A stretch of 64,000 nt of DNA from Acidobacteriota bacterium (GTDB lineage: Bacteria > Acidobacteriota > Blastocatellia > Pyrinomonadales > Pyrinomonadaceae). The notes under the pieces were generated by a model. That model saw only the letters and a list, made by a program, of their open reading frames with translations. It made no database searches and was not told where the DNA came from. A program made the position numbers and the translations under genes. Numbering within the stretch: the first letter of the stretch is position 1; each line of letters begins with the position of its first letter. Shown piece after piece: positions 60,613-64,000 of this stretch. Location of the stretch: the NCBI GenBank assembly GCA_025463135.1, contig JAOAPY010000055.1, positions 1 through 64,000 of the forward strand, written 5' to 3'.

Positions 60613-62463
60613 CTAGAAAGTAAATATCGTCGCGAATTCCGATCGCACATTGTGACTCGTGTAGCTGGGAATCCCGCGAAACAGAGGCAGCCCACCAAAG
60701 TCCGACGCGGACCGATTAGCTGCACGGGTTCGGTAGTATCCCTCTTCGAAAGCAAACGTCACCCACGAGTTCAGTTTGTATTGAATGTTCCCCGAAAAGA
60801 GATCGCTCTTGCCGCGAACTGGCACAAACCTTCTCGCGTCCTGCGGCAGCGCCTCGTCAAAACCGTAATAGAGATAGGTGGTCCAGCCAGCGTTTCGACC
60901 TTTCGGATCGGCGTGAACCAGACGCGAAAGCGGGAAACCCAGTTGCAGAAATCCGCCTTGTCCGCGAACCGGTCGCTGCGGTGCGATGCTCGGTACCCCA
61001 TTCAAGAGTCCAAAGATCACAGTAGATGCGCCGTCGATTGATGAGGCGCTCGCCGTCGAAGTCAGTCCGGCAGTGTCATTGAAATTAGATAGAAGCTGGC
61101 CGCCGAGGAAGAATCGCAGGTCCGAGCCGGAGTAATACTTCCCCGAGAGCGTAACGAAACGCGTCGGCAGTTGGAGTTCCAAGCTATAGGCGTCGCTGTC
61201 GCTGCTAACTTCCGCGCCGGAAGGAAAGGCGGATCTGAACTGGGCCGGTACATTCGCCGCAGTCACGATTGCAGTGCGTCGCGCATGTTCAAGGCTCACT
61301 ATGAACTCGGCCGGCACGACACCCGCCGCTCTATCGAGTTGCCATTGCACGACAAACCTACCCTGCAATCCCGGACGACTTGAATCGGCGCCCTGGCGCT
61401 CGCCATAGCCCAACTGGTCGGCGACGTTGGCGGGCACATTCCCAAAAGCCGGAAATACGATCGCGAATTCGGGAGCTAATTTCACCGATCGCGCGCCGCC
61501 CAGGCTATAACTGAATCCGAACCGCGTCTGCGGTACGCGCTGATAAATCGCGCCGAAGCCGATGCCGCCAAAGTTTGTGTTCTCGATCATGTTCGGAAGA
61601 GTCGACGAAGCGAATGGCGACCAATCCTGACCAAACAACGCAAAGCCGGCGAGCTTATCGTTGAAACGCCGGTCGATGCGCGCCCAGGCTAGACGAAGCG
61701 ATGGCTGGCTCGATCGAATCGAAGAAACGTTTCGATTGTTTGCCCGGGTAAAGTCGCCTTCGAAATCAAACTCGAGACGACCGGTGATCACAGTCTTCGG
61801 AGCTGGGTCGAGCCACTCGAAGTTGACTCCCAACCGCAGCGCACGCGCCTTCAGATGAAACTCCGGCGAGCCGCCTGGTCCAGTGTCGGCCGCAAGCAGA
61901 GGGAGAGGAAAGTCATTGCCCAGAGGTGACGAAGAATCGTGAATTATGCTTGTCTTGAAATAGCCGTAGGGTTTGACCCTCGCTCCCGATCCAAGTTGGA
62001 GGTCCGGAATCAATCCCTCGCGTGGCTGAGGCTCTATCGGGAGGAGACGGATCGGCGCAACCGCGGCGATTATGGAAGGCGCCGGAGCGGCTCTCTTGCT
62101 GCCGGCAGACGGCGCCGGCACGGCCGAACCATTCGAACCCGTAGCTTTGGGAGATGCCGTGCTGACCAGCAACGCATCGAACTCAGCGGTCGAAATCAAT
62201 CCCTTGTCCTTTAATAGAGTCGCCAGTCGATCGCGCTGCTGGGCGGTCGTACCAGAACTGAGAACCACCGCAGCTTCCGCTGTCGTCAGTACACCCTTGC
62301 TGACCAGGAGGCGAAGTAACGGATCTTCCGTGGGCGCCGGAACCGAGGTCGACGGTTCAGAAGTTCCTGTTGGACTCTGCCCAAATGCCACGGTTTTCAA
62401 TCGAGTAGGATTACTTATCAAGAGAATCCCGATTAAGAGAATGCGGACTGATACAACTCTCAT
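60613..62463 (-). CDS. Outer-membrane porin-like protein with N-terminal periplasmic region
   Basis: This 616-residue exported protein has a signal peptide (LLIGILLISNP), a helical N-terminal region (about 45-105; LLRLLVSKGVLTTAEAAVVL, SAEFDALLVST), a Pro/Ser/Ala-rich linker, and a C-terminal beta-barrel-type region from about residue 165 to the terminal aromatic FATIFTF. Barrel strands include GARVKPYGYFKTSIIHD, LKARALRLGVNFEWLDP and FGGIGFGAIYQRVPQTRF. The overall type resembles DcaP-like porins. It starts with AAGGAGGG upstream and overlaps the MobB-like stop by four bases (ATGA), so translation is coupled. The N-terminal helix pairs could bind peptidoglycan or assist trimerisation. Confidence 0.78.
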   Translation of the reverse strand: MRVVSVRILLIGILLISNPTRLKTVAFGQSPTGTSEPSTSVPAPTEDPLLRLLVSKGVLTTAEAAVVLSSGTTAQQRDRLATLLKDKGLISTAEFDALLVSTASPKATGSNGSAVPAPSAGSKRAAPAPSIIAAVAPIRLLPIEPQPREGLIPDLQLGSGARVKPYGYFKTSIIHDSSSPLGNDFPLPLLAADTGPGGSPEFHLKARALRLGVNFEWLDPAPKTVITGRLEFDFEGDFTRANNRNVSSIRSSQPSLRLAWARIDRRFNDKLAGFALFGQDWSPFASSTLPNMIENTNFGGIGFGAIYQRVPQTRFGFSYSLGGARSVKLAPEFAIVFPAFGNVPANVADQLGYGERQGADSSRPGLQGRFVVQWQLDRAAGVVPAEFIVSLEHARRTAIVTAANVPAQFRSAFPSGAEVSSDSDAYSLELQLPTRFVTLSGKYYSGSDLRFFLGGQLLSNFNDTAGLTSTASASSIDGASTVIFGLLNGVPSIAPQRPVRGQGGFLQLGFPLSRLVHADPKGRNAGWTTYLYYGFDEALPQDARRFVPVRGKSDLFSGNIQYKLNSWVTFAFEEGYYRTRAANRSASDFGGLPLFRGIPSYTSHNVRSEFATIFTF

Positions 62464-63242
62464 GATTGCCCTCCTTGAAGTCTTCCGGCGATAGACAGCG
62501 GATCAGTACCATCTGCGCTAGCGGGTGGGCTCTGACGCGCCCATACCCGCCCGTTACCGCACGCGGTACTGACCTTTCTTCCAATCGCATGAGTCTGATT
62601 GATCCGTTCCAATAATTTAGGAAAGTCGCCCCTTGCGTAGGCCGGCAGGACCGGCGACCCCAAGCGGGCAGCCTGCTTGGCGTGGAGGGAACGCTGTAGG
62701 CCCACAGGACCGAATTTTCTGTTTAGCAACTCGACGGTTTTATTTGGGCTGGTCTGATTGGTCTGATCAAAAAGGTAAACGGCGGATGCCTTTTGAAAGG
62801 CCCAGCGAGCAGAACTTTTGATCTTTGTGTCCGCGCCGCCGGTCACCAGTACAGCAAAGTCCACCTCGACGAACTGTAGAAAGCTGTTCCCCTCGATCAA
62901 TACTCCCGGCCCCTTGACGCGCTCGAGCGCCAGCTCTATTCCTCGCTCCACTTGTTCATTGGTGACGATCACCCAATGCACGTTGGCAGCGCCCGCGTCC
63001 CAGTAACGACCCGTGTCTTTGTCGGAGGCGTAGGTTTGTCGAAAGCCCGATCGGATCAACGGCTTATCGCCGAGCAGGTGGCTGACGCAGCATGCGTGTG
63101 GATCCTTTCCGCAAGATCGATAATGGCCACGCGTCATCTTGATCGCCTCCCATCCCGGAAACTCTCGAAGCAAATCGCATAGGAGCGTTGTCTTGCCCAC
63201 CTCTGACGAAACCCCCGCAATAGCGACCTTGGTGAAACTCAT
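62460..63242 (-). CDS. MobB-like P-loop NTPase
   Basis: This protein of about 260 residues has a P-loop near its start, AIAGVSSEVGKTTLLCDLL (Walker A GxxSEVGKT), and a second block RGHYRSCGKDPHACCVSHLLG. The order resembles MobB-type molybdopterin-guanine-dinucleotide GTP-binding proteins and related metal-cofactor GTPases. Two adjacent Cys (ACC) plus CGKDP could bind a metal. The ATG at 63242 starts the family-like part. Upstream residues of a longer frame have no protein-like order. It is the first gene of the MobB-like - porin - DUF486 - FmdE operon. A function in Mo/W cofactor handling is inferred from resemblance and from the FmdE neighbour. Confidence 0.7.
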   Translation of the reverse strand: MSFTKVAIAGVSSEVGKTTLLCDLLREFPGWEAIKMTRGHYRSCGKDPHACCVSHLLGDKPLIRSGFRQTYASDKDTGRYWDAGAANVHWVIVTNEQVERGIELALERVKGPGVLIEGNSFLQFVEVDFAVLVTGGADTKIKSSARWAFQKASAVYLFDQTNQTSPNKTVELLNRKFGPVGLQRSLHAKQAARLGSPVLPAYARGDFPKLLERINQTHAIGRKVSTACGNGRVWARQSPPASADGTDPLSIAGRLQGGQS

Positions 63243-63818
63243 AGTTGAATACCGAACCCGCAGCGATAGCAACGGGCTGCTGCCACTTACTTGAAGCTGG
63301 GATCCGGTCGCTACTACCACCCCGGTCCGCTCCCAGTTCTGTAACGTAACGATTGCGGCGAAGGCCCGGCGATCGCCCCCCGTCGCCGAGCTCGCCGTCG
63401 ATGGCCTTCGGAAATCGAGCTTCGATTTCACACCAGGCCTCTCGTCTTCTCTGATGTGCACTCGCTGTGCCGTTAGAACAAAGGCAGAGCTGTTGGAAGA
63501 TCAAGTGGAAAGTACAACTGCCGGCTGATTCCATCCGCGAAGAGTGTCCATAAGTAGCCAGCTGGTGAGATTTGGCCAACCGTTCCAAACACAATTGCCC
63601 TCATCTGCGGATTCTGTCGAATCGTGACTATGGATTTTCGATTTCTTGTTAACCGAATGAGGAAGTTCGTAGATCCGAAGGAGCGGAAATTGATAGCCCC
63701 GTTCGTGAGAGCGGGGCAGCTGCGAGTTATCTGGTGAAGTTGGATAACAGGTTGTGCATATTCCGTTACGCGCATCCCTGTCCTGATGCTCACCAGGATT
63801 GCTATCGTTAGACCAGTT
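63243..63818. other. Mostly gene-free gap before the efflux gene end
   Basis: No complete gene is supported in these 576 bases. A short plus-strand remnant (63630-63737) is listed separately. Other frames crossing the gap on both strands lack recognisable motifs. The upstream region of the MobB-like gene at 63242 lies here. A CCCCG..CGGGG palindrome is present at about 63696-63717 without a clear T-run. Confidence 0.4.
63630..63737 (+). pseudogene. Possible N-terminal remnant of a class I methyltransferase
   Basis: The 35-residue frame begins MDFRFLVNRMRKFVDPKERK and continues LIAPFVRAGQLRVIW before a stop. In some small SAM-dependent methyltransferases a similar RKFxxPxxxLxxxVxxGxxVxDxG stretch leads into the SAM-binding loop. 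Here the frame ends at the point where that loop would begin. The resemblance is short, so this is tentative; it could also be chance. Confidence 0.28.
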
Positions 63819-64000
63819 TCACTGCCATCCTCCGCCCAGCGCCTTGTAGAGCTGCACCAGTGAAAGCAACTCATTTCGTTTCGTTTGCGCCAGATTCAGT
63901 TCAGCGCTGAATAGCGAAGTGTCGGCGAACAGAGCATTGAGCAGTGTATCTACTCCACCCTCGTATCTCAGATGGGCCAGACGCGAAGCATCCCGCAGGG
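63819..64000 (-). CDS. C-terminal end of a TolC/NodT-type outer-membrane efflux protein (partial)
   Basis: Only the last 60 codons lie inside the window; the gene continues beyond position 64000. They read LRDASRLAHLRYEGGVDTLL, then SLFSAELNLAQTKRNELLSL, and end LVQLYKALGGGWQ. This is the typical C-terminus of outer-membrane efflux proteins, in which LRYxxGxxxLLxxL and LVQLYKALGGGW are conserved. It would form the outer-membrane channel of an RND or ABC efflux pump. The pump genes should lie to the right of the window. Confidence 0.88.
   Translation of the reverse strand, partial: LRDASRLAHLRYEGGVDTLLNALFADTSLFSAELNLAQTKRNELLSLVQLYKALGGGWQ

Noticed and set aside
63473-63874. Minus-strand frame of about 133 codons in the last gap
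   Set aside because: It overlaps the end of the efflux gene in another frame and shows no family features; the efflux C-terminus is far better supported.

Overview
The window looks like a chromosomal segment of an Acidobacteriota bacterium, most likely of the Blastocatellia type. This is inferred from gene content, not from a marker gene. It carries an Oar-like TonB receptor with a carboxypeptidase-regulatory N-domain, four CRTAC1/UnbV proteins (two fused to TPRs), two DUF4214 proteins, SYLF and DUF5335 proteins, and many short palindromic repeats. No rRNA, tRNA, CRISPR array, transposase or phage module is visible.

Layout. 1-12.1 kb: a TonB receptor, then on the minus strand a large TPR-CRTAC1 lipoprotein, a CRTAC1 protein, an RnfD/NqrB-like membrane protein and another CRTAC1 lipoprotein. 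12.5-19.6 kb: a small NQ-heptad coiled-coil protein, a NitT/TauT-type ABC transporter and a second giant TPR-CRTAC1 protein. 19.5-24.8 kb: a minus-strand glycan cluster (GH3, alginate-lyase-family protein, LamG-like protein) preceded by a glycosyltransferase remnant. 24.9-29.9 kb: an Nramp-like transporter and a three-gene isoquinoline-1-oxidoreductase-type operon (diheme cytochrome c, 2Fe-2S subunit, molybdopterin subunit). 30-36.8 kb: small proteins, a peroxiredoxin, a multicopper oxidase fused to DUF4214, and a frameshifted Calx-beta/DUF4214 gene. 36.9-45.7 kb: a minus-strand signalling cluster with two histidine kinases, two response regulators, a sigma-54 activator and a SpoIIE-type phosphatase. 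45.7-54.9 kb: a cytochrome-c-peroxidase-like protein, an aldo/keto reductase, a HicB remnant, formate dehydrogenase alpha + DUF1641 + OFA-family transporter, and a VIT1-like transporter. 55.3-64 kb: a SYLF protein, a beta-hydroxyacid dehydrogenase, a TIR-like nucleotide-binding protein flanked by a direct repeat, a DUF4160/DUF2442 pair, a FmdE - DUF486 - porin - MobB-like operon, and the end of a TolC-type efflux protein.

Themes. Redox and molybdenum/tungsten enzymes recur (IorAB-type oxidoreductase, formate dehydrogenase, MobB-like GTPase, FmdE), alongside exported beta-propeller (CRTAC1) proteins next to an RnfD-like membrane protein. The most distinctive DNA-level feature is a crowd of unrelated nested inverted-repeat elements. 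Two of them supply the last codons and stop of the gene they abut, and several show compensatory arm changes. The best candidates for something undescribed are the TIR/DUF5343-like gene lying between two copies of a dehydrogenase 3' end, the NQ-heptad protein, the TPR-CRTAC1 proteins with a shared uncharacterised C-terminal region, and the MobB-porin-DUF486-FmdE operon.
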